NCBI RefSeq assembly: GCF_900115195.1
Contig: NZ_FOVO01000030.1
Span: 1-42,707 of the forward strand
Direction: 5' to 3'
Source: Xenorhabdus japonica
GTDB lineage: Bacteria > Pseudomonadota > Gammaproteobacteria > Enterobacterales > Enterobacteriaceae
DNA: 42,707 nt
Each line of letters begins with the position of its first letter. The stretch's first letter is position 1. Below are positions 25,552 to 34,417 of the stretch, piece after piece. The notes below the pieces were generated by a model, which was not told where the DNA came from, made no database searches, and worked only from the letters and a program-made list of their open reading frames with translations. The position numbers were made by a program, and so were the translations under genes.

Positions 25552-25823
25552 CAGTGGGTTTTCCGTAAAAATTGATGTACGTGTAATAAAATCAAATGAA
25601 TTGATTGATTATAAGCTTCTTTATCAGCGTGATAAATAAATGCGGCATAGAGAAGTCAGGTGAGGTATTTCACCTTGATATGCAATGCTTTGCAAGTACC
25701 ACAAGCCGCCTTATTCTGATGCGGCTCAGAGTACTGACTCAAAATCTGAGATGTGATATAACAGCGGTTGTTCCGAATCCCCTAAATACGGGGCTAATCA
25801 AAACTATTATTAGGATTTATATT

Positions 25824-26318
25824 ATGGTGACTTTCCACACCAACTTTGGCGATATCGTAATCAAAACATTCGCTGATAAAGCACCTGTAACTGTTGAAAA
25901 CTTCCTGAGTTACTGTTCTGAAGGTTTTTATGACAACACCATTTTTCACCGTGTTATCAATGGATTCATGATTCAAGGCGGTGGCTTTGAGCCAAGCATG
26001 AAGCAGAAAATGACTAAGGATACTATTAAGAACGAAGCCAACAATGGCCTGAAAAACAACCGCGGCACTCTCGCAATGGCGCGTACCAATGATCCACATT
26101 CTGCAACTGCCCAATTCTTCATTAACGTTGTGGATAACGATTTCCTGAACTTCCGTTCAGAACGTCCAGATGGATGGGGTTACTGCGTATTTGCTGAAGT
26201 CGTTGAAGGTATGGATGTGGTTGATAAAATCAAAGATGTTTCCACTGGCCGCAGCGGTATGCACCAAGATGTACCACGTGAAGATGTGATCATTGAACGT
26301 GTGACTGTCAGCGAATAG
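25824..26318 (+). CDS. ppiB: Peptidyl-prolyl cis-trans isomerase B (cytoplasmic cyclophilin)
   Basis: The 164-residue cyclophilin catalyses proline isomerisation in protein folding. Motifs include [15 protein letters not shown], the [20 protein letters not shown] core and [16 protein letters not shown]. The frame is open from 25605, but the upstream part is non-homologous. ATG at 25824 ([11 protein letters not shown]) is the family start and lies after an AGGATTTAT stretch. The 270-base divergent region with cysS should hold both promoters. Confidence 0.96.
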   Translation: MVTFHTNFGDIVIKTFADKAPVTVENFLSYCSEGFYDNTIFHRVINGFMIQGGGFEPSMKQKMTKDTIKNEANNGLKNNRGTLAMARTNDPHSATAQFFINVVDNDFLNFRSERPDGWGYCVFAEVVEGMDVVDKIKDVSTGRSGMHQDVPREDVIIERVTVSE

Positions 26319-26360
26319 TTACTGTTAGAAATATACTGTTAGAAAATAGTTAATCGTTAC

Positions 26361-27083
26361 ATGAGTACACTGTTTATTGCAGATTTACATCTTAGCGAAC
26401 AAGAACCGGCAATCACTGTCGGTTTTCTGCGTTTTTTACGTGAAGATGCAATTCATGCTGAGAGCCTTTATATCCTCGGTGATTTTTTTGATTACTGGAT
26501 TGGTGATGATGATCCCAACCCACTACACACCAAAATCGCCCAAGCACTTAATGAACTGAAACAAAAGGGTATTAACTGTTATTTCATTCATGGTAATCGT
26601 GATTTTTTGCTTGGTTCCCGTTTTGCCAAAGAGAGTGGTTTGATCCTGCTACCACAGGAAAAGGTGCTGGAATTGTATGGTAAACGTATTCTGATTTTGC
26701 ACGGCGATACACTATGCACTGATGATATCGGCTATCAGCAGTATCGTAAGCGAGTACATACTCCGTGGATACAGCGGTTATTCCTGTTTCTCCCTTTATT
26801 TATCCGCTTGAAGATTGCAACCAAAATGCGTGCGGGTAGCCAATACGCCAACAGCCAAAAATCCAAATCTATTATGGATGTCAATCAAGAAGCTGTTCTC
26901 GAACATTTCAAAAAGCATCAGGCAGATTGGATAATTCACGGACATACGCATCGCCCGGCAATACATGATATCCAACTAGATGATAAAGCTGTGCATCGTG
27001 GTGTATTAGGAGCATGGCACGACCAAGGTTCAATGTTCAAAGTCACAGAAACGTCCATTGAATTGATACCCTTCTCTTTCTAA
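26361..27083 (+). CDS. lpxH: UDP-2,3-diacylglucosamine diphosphatase
   Basis: LpxH hydrolyses UDP-2,3-diacylglucosamine to lipid X in lipid A synthesis, at the inner membrane surface. The 240-residue protein has the metallophosphoesterase metal ligands: Asp8 and His10 (ADLHLSEQ), Asp41 in [10 protein letters not shown], Asn in GNRDFLLG, His in [10 protein letters not shown] and His pair in HGHTHRP. It follows ppiB by 42 bases in the order seen in E. coli. Confidence 0.97.
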   Translation: MSTLFIADLHLSEQEPAITVGFLRFLREDAIHAESLYILGDFFDYWIGDDDPNPLHTKIAQALNELKQKGINCYFIHGNRDFLLGSRFAKESGLILLPQEKVLELYGKRILILHGDTLCTDDIGYQQYRKRVHTPWIQRLFLFLPLFIRLKIATKMRAGSQYANSQKSKSIMDVNQEAVLEHFKKHQADWIIHGHTHRPAIHDIQLDDKAVHRGVLGAWHDQGSMFKVTETSIELIPFSF

Positions 27084-27124
27084 ACGGCTTTGCTTCTTTT
27101 TTGGAAAAATCCACAAATCAAGCG

Positions 27125-27162
27125 ACGCAAACGTTTTCCTTATGCGATTAGCGTGATATGAT
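27125..27162 (+). promoter_or_regulatory. PurR operator and candidate promoter of purEK
   Basis: ACGCAAACGTTTTCCT (27125-27140) closely matches the PurR box, whose core is CGCAAACGTTTNCNT. A TATGAT -10 lies at 27157-27162 with a poor -35 overlapping the box. PurR with hypoxanthine or guanine would repress here, as at E. coli purE. Confidence 0.85.
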
Positions 27163-27221
27163 CCGTCGCCTGAAATTTCATCTTTGTTCTGGCAGACACC
27201 CTATACAGGAGCATCTGATTT

Positions 27222-27776
27222 ATGACGTCCAGTCCTGATCCCACAACAGCTATGACTTCTACAACAGAAATAGAGCACCAGCACCACGCCAAAATTGCCA
27301 TCGTCATGGGTTCGAAAAGCGACTGGGCAACGATGCAACATGCAGCTGATATTTTGACCTCTCTTGCTATTCCTTTCCGTGTTGAAATTGTTTCGGCACA
27401 CAGAACACCGGATAAACTTTTTCATTTCGCAGAGCAGGCGAAAGAAAACGGTTTTGATGTGATTATCGCTGGTGCAGGTGGTGCGGCACATTTACCGGGA
27501 ATGTTGGCAGCCAAAACTTTAGTGCCTGTGTTTGGCGTTCCGGTACAAAGCGCTGCGCTTCGCGGTGTCGATAGCCTGTATTCTATCGTGCAAATGCCAA
27601 AAGGCATTCCTGTTGGCACATTAGCCATTGGTAAGGCAGGAGCAGCAAATGCTGCATTGTTGGCTGCCCAAGTGCTAGCTTTGCATGACTGTGCTCTGTT
27701 TCAACGTTTGTCCGATTGGCGCAGTGCACAAACACAAGCTGTCTTGGATAATCCAGATCCACGGGAGGAGGTATGA
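27222..27776 (+). CDS. purE: 5-(carboxyamino)imidazole ribonucleotide mutase
   Basis: PurE moves the carboxyl group of N5-CAIR to give CAIR in purine synthesis. Motifs are [26 protein letters not shown] with the catalytic His, and [13 protein letters not shown]. At 184 residues it is slightly longer than E. coli (169) because of an N-terminal stretch rich in Ser/Thr/His; ATG at 27252 is an alternative start. The stop overlaps purK (ATGA). Confidence 0.97.
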   Translation: MTSSPDPTTAMTSTTEIEHQHHAKIAIVMGSKSDWATMQHAADILTSLAIPFRVEIVSAHRTPDKLFHFAEQAKENGFDVIIAGAGGAAHLPGMLAAKTLVPVFGVPVQSAALRGVDSLYSIVQMPKGIPVGTLAIGKAGAANAALLAAQVLALHDCALFQRLSDWRSAQTQAVLDNPDPREEV

Positions 27777-28855
27777 AGCCCGTTTGTGTACTGGGAAATG
27801 GTCAGTTGGGCAGAATGCTGCGGCAAGCAGGTGAGCCGCTGGGGATCACTGTTTATCCTGTTGGGTTGGATGCCGAGCCAGAAGCAGTGCCTTATCAAAG
27901 CAGCGTGATCACCGCAGAAATTGAGCGCTGGCCTGAAACCGCATTAACCCGTGAACTGGCGCATCATAAGGCTTTTATCAATCGAGATATTTTTCCACGG
28001 CTGGCTGATCGTTTGCCACAAAAACAGCTCATGGATACATTGGGCTTGGCAACCGCACCGTGGAAACTGCTTTCCTCCCCCGATCAATGGCCACAGCTAT
28101 TTACGGAATTAGGGAATTTCATTATTGTTAAACGCCGGACAGGAGGTTATGACGGACGTGGGCAATGGCGTATCAGGCCGGGTGATGAAGCAACTCTTCC
28201 GCCAGAAGTTTACGGTGAATGTATTGTAGAACAAGGTATTCCGTTTTCGGGAGAAGTATCTCTGGTTGGTGCCCGTAATGCCAAAGGTGAATCAGTATTC
28301 TATACATTGACTCATAATTTGCACCAGGAAGGTATTTTGCGTACTAGTGTTGCCTTGCCTGATTCTGCCGATAAGCAATTTCAACAAAAGTTTCAACAAA
28401 AAGCAGAGAAGATGCTGTCCGCCATCATGAATCACCTGAGCTATGTGGGTGTTATGGCGATGGAATGCTTTATTGTTGGCGATAATTTATTGATCAATGA
28501 ATTGGCTCCACGAGTTCACAATAGTGGTCACTGGACACAAAACGGGGCTTCTATCAGCCAGTTTGAACTTCACCTACGGGCGCTCTTAAATCTCCCTATG
28601 CCACAACTAGAAATATTTGCGCCATCCGTCATGATCAACCTGATCGGTACAGAAATAAACCCCGCATGGCTTAGTTTGCCGCTGGTTCGTTTACATTGGT
28701 ATGAAAAAGAAGTTCGACCTGTACGTAAAGTCGGTCACTTAAATGTGACTCATGCGGATAAGGGCACATTGCAATCTACGTTACAAGAATTAGCGCCATT
28801 ATTGCCCGCTGAATATCAAAGTGGTCTTGAATGGGCGCAATCTAAATTAAACTGA
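27773..28855 (+). CDS. purK: 5-(carboxyamino)imidazole ribonucleotide synthase
   Basis: PurK uses ATP and bicarbonate to carboxylate AIR to N5-CAIR, the substrate of PurE. The 360-residue ATP-grasp protein begins with [20 protein letters not shown]. It also has [16 protein letters not shown] and the metal-binding C-lobe ending [15 protein letters not shown]. It is translationally coupled to purE. Confidence 0.97.
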   Translation: MKPVCVLGNGQLGRMLRQAGEPLGITVYPVGLDAEPEAVPYQSSVITAEIERWPETALTRELAHHKAFINRDIFPRLADRLPQKQLMDTLGLATAPWKLLSSPDQWPQLFTELGNFIIVKRRTGGYDGRGQWRIRPGDEATLPPEVYGECIVEQGIPFSGEVSLVGARNAKGESVFYTLTHNLHQEGILRTSVALPDSADKQFQQKFQQKAEKMLSAIMNHLSYVGVMAMECFIVGDNLLINELAPRVHNSGHWTQNGASISQFELHLRALLNLPMPQLEIFAPSVMINLIGTEINPAWLSLPLVRLHWYEKEVRPVRKVGHLNVTHADKGTLQSTLQELAPLLPAEYQSGLEWAQSKLN

Positions 28856-28875
28856 CCCTATCATGATCAGCTCAA

Positions 28876-28901
28876 GGAAGTGGTAATGATTAACCACTTC
28901 C
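28876..28901. terminator. Hairpin between convergent purK and riboflavin-synthase-like genes
   Basis: GGAAGTGGT (28876-28884) pairs with ACCACTTCC (28893-28901) around an 8-base loop. It lies between two convergent stops. No clear T run follows on either strand, so termination is plausible but unproven. Confidence 0.5.
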
Positions 28902-28920
28902 CTCCCTGTCTCATTGATGA

Positions 28921-29535
28921 TCATGCTGTTCTTGACAGGGTTCTAGACAGTGTATCCACAATTGTTCTTGTCGTTTGGTCTATCTCATAATTGAGAAAAT
29001 CCCCCACCTTAATATTGCTGAGATTGGTCATCCTCAATGTCTCCGGGATCAGGTTTAAAACTATCGTCTGGTTTTCTTCATCAATGCCGTTGATGGTTAA
29101 ACTACAACCATGAAGGCCAATAAAACCTTTCAAGAAAAAATAGTTGATATTGCCTTGAGGGATCTTGATAACCAACCGATAAGTTTCCCCAGCTGCGGTA
29201 AATTCAACAACTTCTGCCATCCCCTCTATATGCCCATAAAGACTGTGCCCGCCATTTTCTTTATACATCTGGTGTGACCTTTCTACATTGACTGCATCCC
29301 CAACGGAAAGAAATTTTAACGTTGTGGTATCAGCAGTAAAATCAGAAATATCAAAAGAGACGCTATCTTCACTAAATTGAGTCACAGTCAGGCATGTGCC
29401 ATCAACCGCGATACTGGCTCCGATGACAATATCATCAAAAAAGTGATTATTATTGCTAACTATCAGTGTGCTAAATCCATTCTTTTTATTGAGTGACAAT
29501 ACATTCTCTTTACCTTGCACAATTCCTGTATACAT
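28921..29535 (-). CDS. Riboflavin synthase alpha chain-like protein (divergent)
   Basis: The 204-residue protein has two lumazine-binding barrels: residues 1-90 (MYTGIVQGKENV, VDGTCLTVTQ) and 91-190 (GGHSLYGHIEG, GLHGCSLTING, LIPETLRMTNL). Riboflavin synthase dismutates two 6,7-dimethyl-8-ribityllumazines into riboflavin. Key residues corresponding to Cys48, His97, His102 and the Ser/Thr pair (145/147) are kept. The first barrel, however, reads FDISDFTADTTTLKF where E. coli has an ETLRITNL-type motif. It follows a broken methyltransferase gene by two bases rather than a rib gene. It may be a second riboflavin synthase, or a lumazine/flavin-binding relative such as the fluorescent LumP/YFP proteins. 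Confidence 0.8.
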   Translation of the reverse strand: MYTGIVQGKENVLSLNKKNGFSTLIVSNNNHFFDDIVIGASIAVDGTCLTVTQFSEDSVSFDISDFTADTTTLKFLSVGDAVNVERSHQMYKENGGHSLYGHIEGMAEVVEFTAAGETYRLVIKIPQGNINYFFLKGFIGLHGCSLTINGIDEENQTIVLNLIPETLRMTNLSNIKVGDFLNYEIDQTTRTIVDTLSRTLSRTA

Positions 29536-29537
29536 AG

Positions 29538-30029
29538 CTATCCTCTTTTCTGGAGTAAGAATAATCCTGTTGAATAAGAGACTTTATGTTCGTTAGAAAG
29601 ATATTTATCATACAGTAGTTGATAAAAATCGTTAACTGCATTTTCCTGATCAGACTTGGAAAATTGCTGATATATGACAGAACCACTTCCTAAATGCCAA
29701 TCCCTGAAATCATCATAATTCGAAAAATCAATAGCTTCTTCAATCCGATAGCTTTTGAGTATTTTAAAATCTTTAGTGAAATCCTTAATTTTTTTATTAT
29801 CAAACCGATAGTCATCAAAGACTACTGACGATGAAACAGGAGAATATTTATTTCTTACTGCTTCTAATACCTTTCCTTGAACATCCTTTTCACCGTAAAA
29901 GAAATTGAAGTCAAAAGCACATGACAAAAACAAATGACCATTTGGTTTCAAGTATTTTAAAATTTTATCTAATACTTTTTTCTCTTTTGGAATAAACCAA
30001 TACAAGCAAGCAGCACAAAATGAGAACAC
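29538..30029 (-). pseudogene. C-terminal part of a SAM-dependent methyltransferase, 5' end lost at an IS30 remnant
   Basis: The surviving 163 codons start within the Rossmann fold (FCAACLYWFIPKEKKVLDKI, then LKPNGHLFLSCAFDF) and run through a normal C-terminal half. The SAM-binding glycine motif expected about 90 residues upstream is missing. The nominal start is a GTG inside IS30-derived sequence with an in-frame stop just beyond. The class resembles BioC/UbiE-type small-molecule methyltransferases; substrate unknown. It was operonic with the riboflavin-synthase-like gene (stop and start two bases apart). Confidence 0.8.
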
Positions 30030-30216
30030 GAATGGATTAATCAGAGATTACTTTCCAAAAGGAACCGATTTTAATCAGGTATCAGAGTTAGAGATTAACC
30101 TTGTGGCAAATCGCTTAAATCATCGTCCTCGTAAAACACGCGATGATAAAACACCGAATGAATTATTTAAAGGAATACCCACTCATTTACTTCGTTCGTT
30201 ACGATGTTGCACTTAA
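30018..30216 (+). pseudogene. IS30-family transposase, C-terminal fragment
   Basis: On the plus strand the frame reads NENTNGLIRDYFPKGTDFNQ, then VSELEINLVANRLNHRPRKT and a C terminus TPNELFKGIPTHLLRSLRCC. This is the conserved end of IS30-family transposases (DDE domain C-terminal part with the NxRPRK motif). The rest of the element upstream is gone. A probable right terminal repeat (TTGCACTTAATATGTGAATC) spans the stop codon and runs to about 30227. Confidence 0.85.
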
Positions 30217-30495
30217 TATGTGAATCCAAGAGATATTATCTCATTTCGGAAATATTTTACCTGTAGTTACACGGATCTTTTGCCAGAGGAAATGTTCCAA
30301 AACCGATAAAAAAGAAAAATTGGACACTCTTCAAGTTCCCGTTATATGAGGTGATATTACCGTTAATAATTGCGATATTGTTGTTGCGGATGAAGAAGAC
30401 ATTGTTGTGATTGAGTCTGATAGAGCTTTTGAATTGTGGGAAGAAGTGCAACTTAACTATCACCTGTATAAAATAAATTGATTGCTTTTAAAGCA
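30217..30495. other. Gene-poor interval with a decayed coding remnant
   Basis: After the IS end, the plus strand from about 30350 to 30479 is open for about 42 codons (for example DIVVADEEDIVVIESDRAFE) and ends in TGA, but it has an upstream stop and no start codon. It looks like the end of a gene otherwise lost. I do not recognise its family. Confidence 0.4.
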
Positions 30496-30557
30496 AATAA
30501 TAATCAATATGAAATTGATTCTTATTTTGTTGACATATTAATACTGCCACCTAGAAT
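30496..30557 (+). promoter_or_regulatory. Fur-like palindrome and promoter of the siderophore-binding protein gene
   Basis: AATAATAATCAAT (30496-30508) and ATTGATTCTTATT (30514-30526) form an inverted repeat with one mismatched pair, resembling an AT-rich Fur box. TTGACA (30530-30535) and TAGAAT (30552-30557), 16 bases apart, follow directly. Fur-iron bound to the palindrome would sit against the -35 box. Confidence 0.65.
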
Positions 30558-30598
30558 GCAAGTCATCTTTTACTAATAGGCTCAATTTAGGTGTAAAA

Positions 30599-31543
30599 AT
30601 GAAAAAAATCCTGCCAATTGTTATTACATCATTACTTTCTGTTACCAGTTACTCTGCATTCAGTCAATCATCAGAATTATTTACACCAAATTCAGTAATG
30701 GCTCAATCTGGTAATTATGTCACAGTAAAGCATCTTTCCGGTGAAACTCAGGTTAAAAAGAATCCAAAACGAGTTGTTCTGTTTGATTTCGGAACTTATG
30801 ATTCGATGGCAAAATTGGGGTTATCTGATCGAGTGATTGCACTACCTATCGATAACCTACCTGAATATGTACGCAGTGATGTGTCTGAAAGTATGCACAA
30901 TGCTGGGGGAATGAAAGAACCGAATTTGGAAAAGTTAGCTGAAATAAAACCTGATCTGATTATCATTACAGGGCGTCAGGGATCTTCCTATGATCGTTTG
31001 TTGCAAATTGCACCCACTGTAAATTTAAGCACCGACAATAAAAATTATCTGTCATCCGTTGATAGTAATCTAAAATTATTAGGCGAATTATTTAATAAGC
31101 AGGATATAGTTAAAATCCAATCTGCTGAGTTAGAAAAAACTATTGCATCCGCACAGGAAAAAGCGAAAGCAGCGAATAGCAATGTACTGGTATTACTACA
31201 CAATGCTGGTGAATTATATCCTAATAATCAAGCTATTGTTTACAACGTAATTAAAGCTCCTCGTGCTGTATTACCTGCCAAATCAGACACAGACAAAAGT
31301 CGTTCAGTGACAGCGGATATGATTGCACAAGCAAATCCTGATGTGATTTTTATTATCGATCGTAGTGAAGCAATTGGCGCAGGTAAGCTGGAAAAAGATC
31401 GGTTTGAAAATGATCAAGTCAAATCAACTAATGCCTACAAAAACGGTAAGATCGTGTACTTACAGTCTGATCTCTGGTACTTGTCTGGTGGCGGTTTGGA
31501 CAGTATGACGCGACAAGTCAATGCAATTGCTGATGCATTGTAA
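30599..31543 (+). CDS. Siderophore ABC transporter periplasmic-binding protein (FatB/YclQ-like), orphan
   Basis: The 314-residue protein has a cleavable signal peptide (MKKILPIVITSLLSVTSYSA) and no lipobox, then the helical-backbone binding fold. Visible are VKKNPKRVVLFDFGTYDSMA, MKEPNLEKLAEIKPDLIIIT and the C-terminal LSGGGLDSMTRQVNAIADAL. FatB/YclQ relatives bind ferric catecholate or petrobactin-type siderophores. No permease or ATPase gene is adjacent; a strong hairpin ends the transcript, so it must use a transporter encoded elsewhere. An iron-responsive promoter is likely. Confidence 0.87.
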   Translation: MKKILPIVITSLLSVTSYSAFSQSSELFTPNSVMAQSGNYVTVKHLSGETQVKKNPKRVVLFDFGTYDSMAKLGLSDRVIALPIDNLPEYVRSDVSESMHNAGGMKEPNLEKLAEIKPDLIIITGRQGSSYDRLLQIAPTVNLSTDNKNYLSSVDSNLKLLGELFNKQDIVKIQSAELEKTIASAQEKAKAANSNVLVLLHNAGELYPNNQAIVYNVIKAPRAVLPAKSDTDKSRSVTADMIAQANPDVIFIIDRSEAIGAGKLEKDRFENDQVKSTNAYKNGKIVYLQSDLWYLSGGGLDSMTRQVNAIADAL

Positions 31544-31848
31544 TTTCGCAAATTAATAATTCATTTTCCCTGAAATTACCCCGAAATCTAATTATCTAGA
31601 TTTCGGGGTAATTTATTAACAATCTATTATTTATTAAAAACAAAAAATAATTAAGATCATTTTTGCAGAATATTAAGAAGGTTGAATGTCTTGTGAAAAA
31701 ATAAAGGGAACAGGTATACCATCAAAATATTTCCGCGACTCACTTATTGTTCCTAAATTGAAACAATCAGGCAAAATCATGCTCTAGTCTTGCAGCAGAG
31801 AAAAACTGCGTTAGGATGTTTTAAAAGACATTGAATGGGGACACAAGC
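31544..31848. other. 305-bp interval after the siderophore-binding gene
   Basis: Besides the long terminator at 31573-31614, the region is AT-rich and carries no ORF. A GGGGAC ribosome-binding stretch occurs just before the next gene. I see no clear promoter. Confidence 0.4.
31573..31614 (+). terminator. Terminator of the siderophore-binding protein gene
   Basis: An 18-bp perfect inverted repeat (AAATTACCCCGAAATCTA, 31573-31590, with 31597-31614) encloses a 6-base loop. It is unusually long and lies 30 bases after the stop. The AT-rich outer stem supplies the T-rich side on either strand. Confidence 0.8.
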
Positions 31849-32334
31849 ATGATTATCAGTTCATTTGAATTTAAGAATAATGACTTCTTGAAAAAAGAAC
31901 ATGAATTTAATGAATTTGGTGGCAATGGTGATAACCGTTCCCCCGAACTCGCTTGGACAGAAGTACCAGCTGAAACCAAAAGTTTTGCTATTACTGTCTA
32001 TGATCCTGATGCACCGACAGGCAGTGGTTTCTGGCACTGGGTCGCTTTTGATATCCCCATTGCAACACAAGTCTTACCTGCAAATGCAGGGCAAAGTGAT
32101 GGTAGCAAATTGCCAATCGGTACGATTCAGAGCAGAAATGATTATGGCCTGATTGGTTTCGATGGCCCTTGCCCGCCTGTCGGTGATAAAGCGCATCGCT
32201 ATGTTTTCACTGTACATGCCTTATCGGTAGAAAAACTGGGAGTCAATGCTGAAACAACAAACGCCATTGCGCGTTTTATGATCCAAGCCAATACCTTGGC
32301 AACAGCTTCTATTACCGGTTACTACCAACGTTAA
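31849..32334 (+). CDS. YbhB/YbcL-type PEBP (Raf kinase inhibitor-like) protein
   Basis: The 161-residue protein has the PEBP ligand site: TVYDPDAPTGSGFWHWVAFD (DPDxP and HW) and PVGDKAHRYVFTVHAL (HRY). Bacterial PEBPs bind phosphate-like ligands; cellular roles are poorly known. I chose ATG at 31849, after GGGGAC, rather than the TTG at 31831. It is followed 40 bases later by a YrdC-like gene in the same direction. Confidence 0.88.
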   Translation: MIISSFEFKNNDFLKKEHEFNEFGGNGDNRSPELAWTEVPAETKSFAITVYDPDAPTGSGFWHWVAFDIPIATQVLPANAGQSDGSKLPIGTIQSRNDYGLIGFDGPCPPVGDKAHRYVFTVHALSVEKLGVNAETTNAIARFMIQANTLATASITGYYQR

Positions 32335-32374
32335 CTGATTAATAATTCTTCCGTTTCCAGTAGAGGATATCAAT

Positions 32375-33154
32375 ATGAGCAGCAAAAAAATTCAATGGAA
32401 TAATGGGTTACAGCAGGAAGCAGTAGAGATCCTCTCTAATGACGGAGGAATGATCGTCTGCCCAACCAAAGTTGGTTACATTATTATGACATCTGATGCG
32501 CAAGGTCTGGAGCGCAAATTTGAAGCTAAGCTGCGTAATCGCAATAAACCAGGTGTTGTTTTGTGTGGATCTTTGGAACAGTTGAAAGAGTTGACTCAGC
32601 TTAACGCGGAAATTGAAGAACTTTATCAAAGACATTGGGATGAAGATGTATTGTTAGGCTGTATTTTGCCGTGGAAGGAAGAGGCAGTAGCCCGTATCCC
32701 AGATGATGGTTCTAAAGAACTGATGATGGATCAGCGTGGTACGAGTTGTTTCGTGATTAAGTTTGGTAAACCGGGCGAAATATTGGCAAAAGAACTTTGG
32801 GAAAAATATGGCAAGTTTTCTTTTGCCAGCTCAGCAAATCCATCAGGTAAAGGTAATCGTGGGTTGGTTGAATGTATCGGTGAGAGGATAGAAGAACGAG
32901 CCGATTTGATTATCTCCGCCAATGACTATGTTAAATCTATCCAGCCAAATGAAACCGAGCAAACTCGTTATGAGCAAGGCGTTATGGTTGCAATGGTAGA
33001 TGAAAGTGGCAAATTAGTTCCTCTGCAAAATGGCCAGCGCGATATTACCCCGTGTCCGGTATTAATCCGCAAGGGGTTGGATGTAAACAAAATCATGGCG
33101 ATGATGTCCGACATTTTCACTACTTGGGATTACCGTCACGGCAATTATTATTAA
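32375..33154 (+). CDS. YrdC/Sua5/YciO-family protein
   Basis: The 259-residue protein has the YrdC fold: the PTKVGYIIMTSDAQGLERKF segment, KLRNRNKPG (normally KxR..xKP) and SSANPSGKGNRG. Sua5/YrdC proteins make threonylcarbamoyl-AMP for tRNA t6A; YciO-type relatives have weaker or other activities. The C-terminal 70 residues extend beyond the minimal domain. An essential tsaC/yrdC normally lies elsewhere, so this is probably a paralogue with a special role. Strength of assignment: fold high, substrate low. Confidence 0.78.
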   Translation: MSSKKIQWNNGLQQEAVEILSNDGGMIVCPTKVGYIIMTSDAQGLERKFEAKLRNRNKPGVVLCGSLEQLKELTQLNAEIEELYQRHWDEDVLLGCILPWKEEAVARIPDDGSKELMMDQRGTSCFVIKFGKPGEILAKELWEKYGKFSFASSANPSGKGNRGLVECIGERIEERADLIISANDYVKSIQPNETEQTRYEQGVMVAMVDESGKLVPLQNGQRDITPCPVLIRKGLDVNKIMAMMSDIFTTWDYRHGNYY

Positions 33155-33198
33155 TTACTATTGATAGCTATCAATGCTTTTTACAGATGATATTTTTA

Positions 33199-33218
33199 GC
33201 GGGTGCGATTGCACCCGC
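33199..33218. terminator. Hairpin between convergent YrdC-like and LysR genes
   Basis: GCGGGTGC (33199-33206) pairs perfectly with GCACCCGC (33211-33218) around GATT. It lies just outside the LysR stop. T runs are weak on both sides. Confidence 0.55.
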
Positions 33219-33219
33219 A

Positions 33220-34137
33220 TTAATGATTATTCCTGCTCTCCAAATCTTGCTTTAACTTGCGTTGCAAAGAATTTGCAAACTGTTGGACACGCGAAGATAG
33301 CGTGCTTTCTGATTTAAACAATATCCATGCTTGATAAATATCCATACTCCATTCGGGAAGAAGCCGCACCAGTTTTCCTTCTGCGACTGCTTCATGAGTA
33401 ACGTAGTCGGGTAGATAGGCAATGCCAGCCCCAGCCACAGCGGAACTCATTAATGCTACACTGTTATTGATGCGAAATCGGCTGCGCACTTCAATATCCA
33501 GCTTATTTCTTTCTTTACGGAACGGCAGGGAGATAGTATGTGCGGGGCCACGGAATAGCAGGTAATCGTAGCGAGGGAGATCTTCGGGTTTATTTATTGG
33601 CGAAAATTGGCTTATATAGTCCGGTGTTGCGTAAAGCCCCCAGGTAATATCAATCAAAGGCATGACAAGTGGATATTTTGGTGCTTCACGTCCTATGATG
33701 ATCGCAATATCGCATTGATCTTCCTCCATATTAATCGCTCTGTCAGTCAGTTCCAGATCTACGCTGATATGAATATTTCCCGCAATAAAACTATTCAGGG
33801 CGGGGACAATACATTGACTGCCAAAGGATACCGGAGCAATCAAACGCAAACTTCCCATCGGTTCTTCATGGAAATTACGTATAAAATGTTCGGCATTTTG
33901 GGCTTCGGTAAGAATTCGGTGGCAATATTGGTAATAACTCATTCCGACTTCTGTTACTTGAATTTTGCGCGTAGTACGGTTGAGTAATTGGGTACCTAAT
34001 CTTACTTCCAATTGTGCAATTTCACGGCTAACCGACGACTTGGAAAGCCTTAATGATCTCGCAGCTTCGGTAAAGCTCAGCGTCTCTACGACGCGTGCAA
34101 AGACCACCATTGAGGTAAGATTCTCAATATTATTCAT
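33220..34137 (-). CDS. LysR-family transcriptional regulator
   Basis: I chose ATG at 34137 (MNNIENLTSMVVFARVVETL) over the longer frame to 34185, giving 305 residues, usual for the family. The N-terminal winged helix-turn-helix is SFTEAARSLRLSKSSVSREI followed by AQLEVRLGTQLLNRTTRKIQ. The effector domain follows. It is divergent from the leuCD-like pair with a 280-base gap, the usual arrangement for a LysR regulator and its targets. Its inducer is unknown. Confidence 0.9.
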   Translation of the reverse strand: MNNIENLTSMVVFARVVETLSFTEAARSLRLSKSSVSREIAQLEVRLGTQLLNRTTRKIQVTEVGMSYYQYCHRILTEAQNAEHFIRNFHEEPMGSLRLIAPVSFGSQCIVPALNSFIAGNIHISVDLELTDRAINMEEDQCDIAIIIGREAPKYPLVMPLIDITWGLYATPDYISQFSPINKPEDLPRYDYLLFRGPAHTISLPFRKERNKLDIEVRSRFRINNSVALMSSAVAGAGIAYLPDYVTHEAVAEGKLVRLLPEWSMDIYQAWILFKSESTLSSRVQQFANSLQRKLKQDLESRNNH

Positions 34138-34341
34138 GTAATAACCTGATGATTTACTCGAGGGAACTACTCTATAACATATCACATCTCCTATAGTGAG
34201 ACGTCAATATTCCTTTTCCATGTACTTGTCCATACGAAAAGGTCATGCAGAAAAATCATGCCGGATTCAATGAGTAAGAATTTCCCATTTTGTGAACAAC
34301 TGTCTCATACTGGAAACAGTGAGCGACACAATGGTATTTCC

Positions 34342-34357
34342 CTACGTTAAGGCGTAG
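34342..34357. promoter_or_regulatory. Palindrome upstream of the leuC-like gene (possible LysR site)
   Basis: CTACG-TTAAGG-CGTAG lies about 60 bases before the leuC-like start, in the divergent interval. It is a candidate operator for the adjacent LysR protein, but the T-N11-A pattern is not perfect. Confidence 0.35.
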
Positions 34358-34417
34358 TAATCTTGTTAGGATGACAATCTATAGAGTCTGTTTCAAACTT
34401 TCGGAGGGCCATGTGAG

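Noticed and set aside
25605-25823. Long N-terminal extension of ppiB
   Set aside because: The extension has no cyclophilin homology and the family start at 25824 is intact.
27201-27628. Minus-strand ORFs over purE
   Set aside because: Fully contained opposite a conserved gene and unlike any family.
34299-34320. ACTGT...ACAGT inverted repeat upstream of leuC-like gene
   Set aside because: Spacing of 12 fits neither LexA nor a typical LysR site; likely chance in AT-rich DNA.
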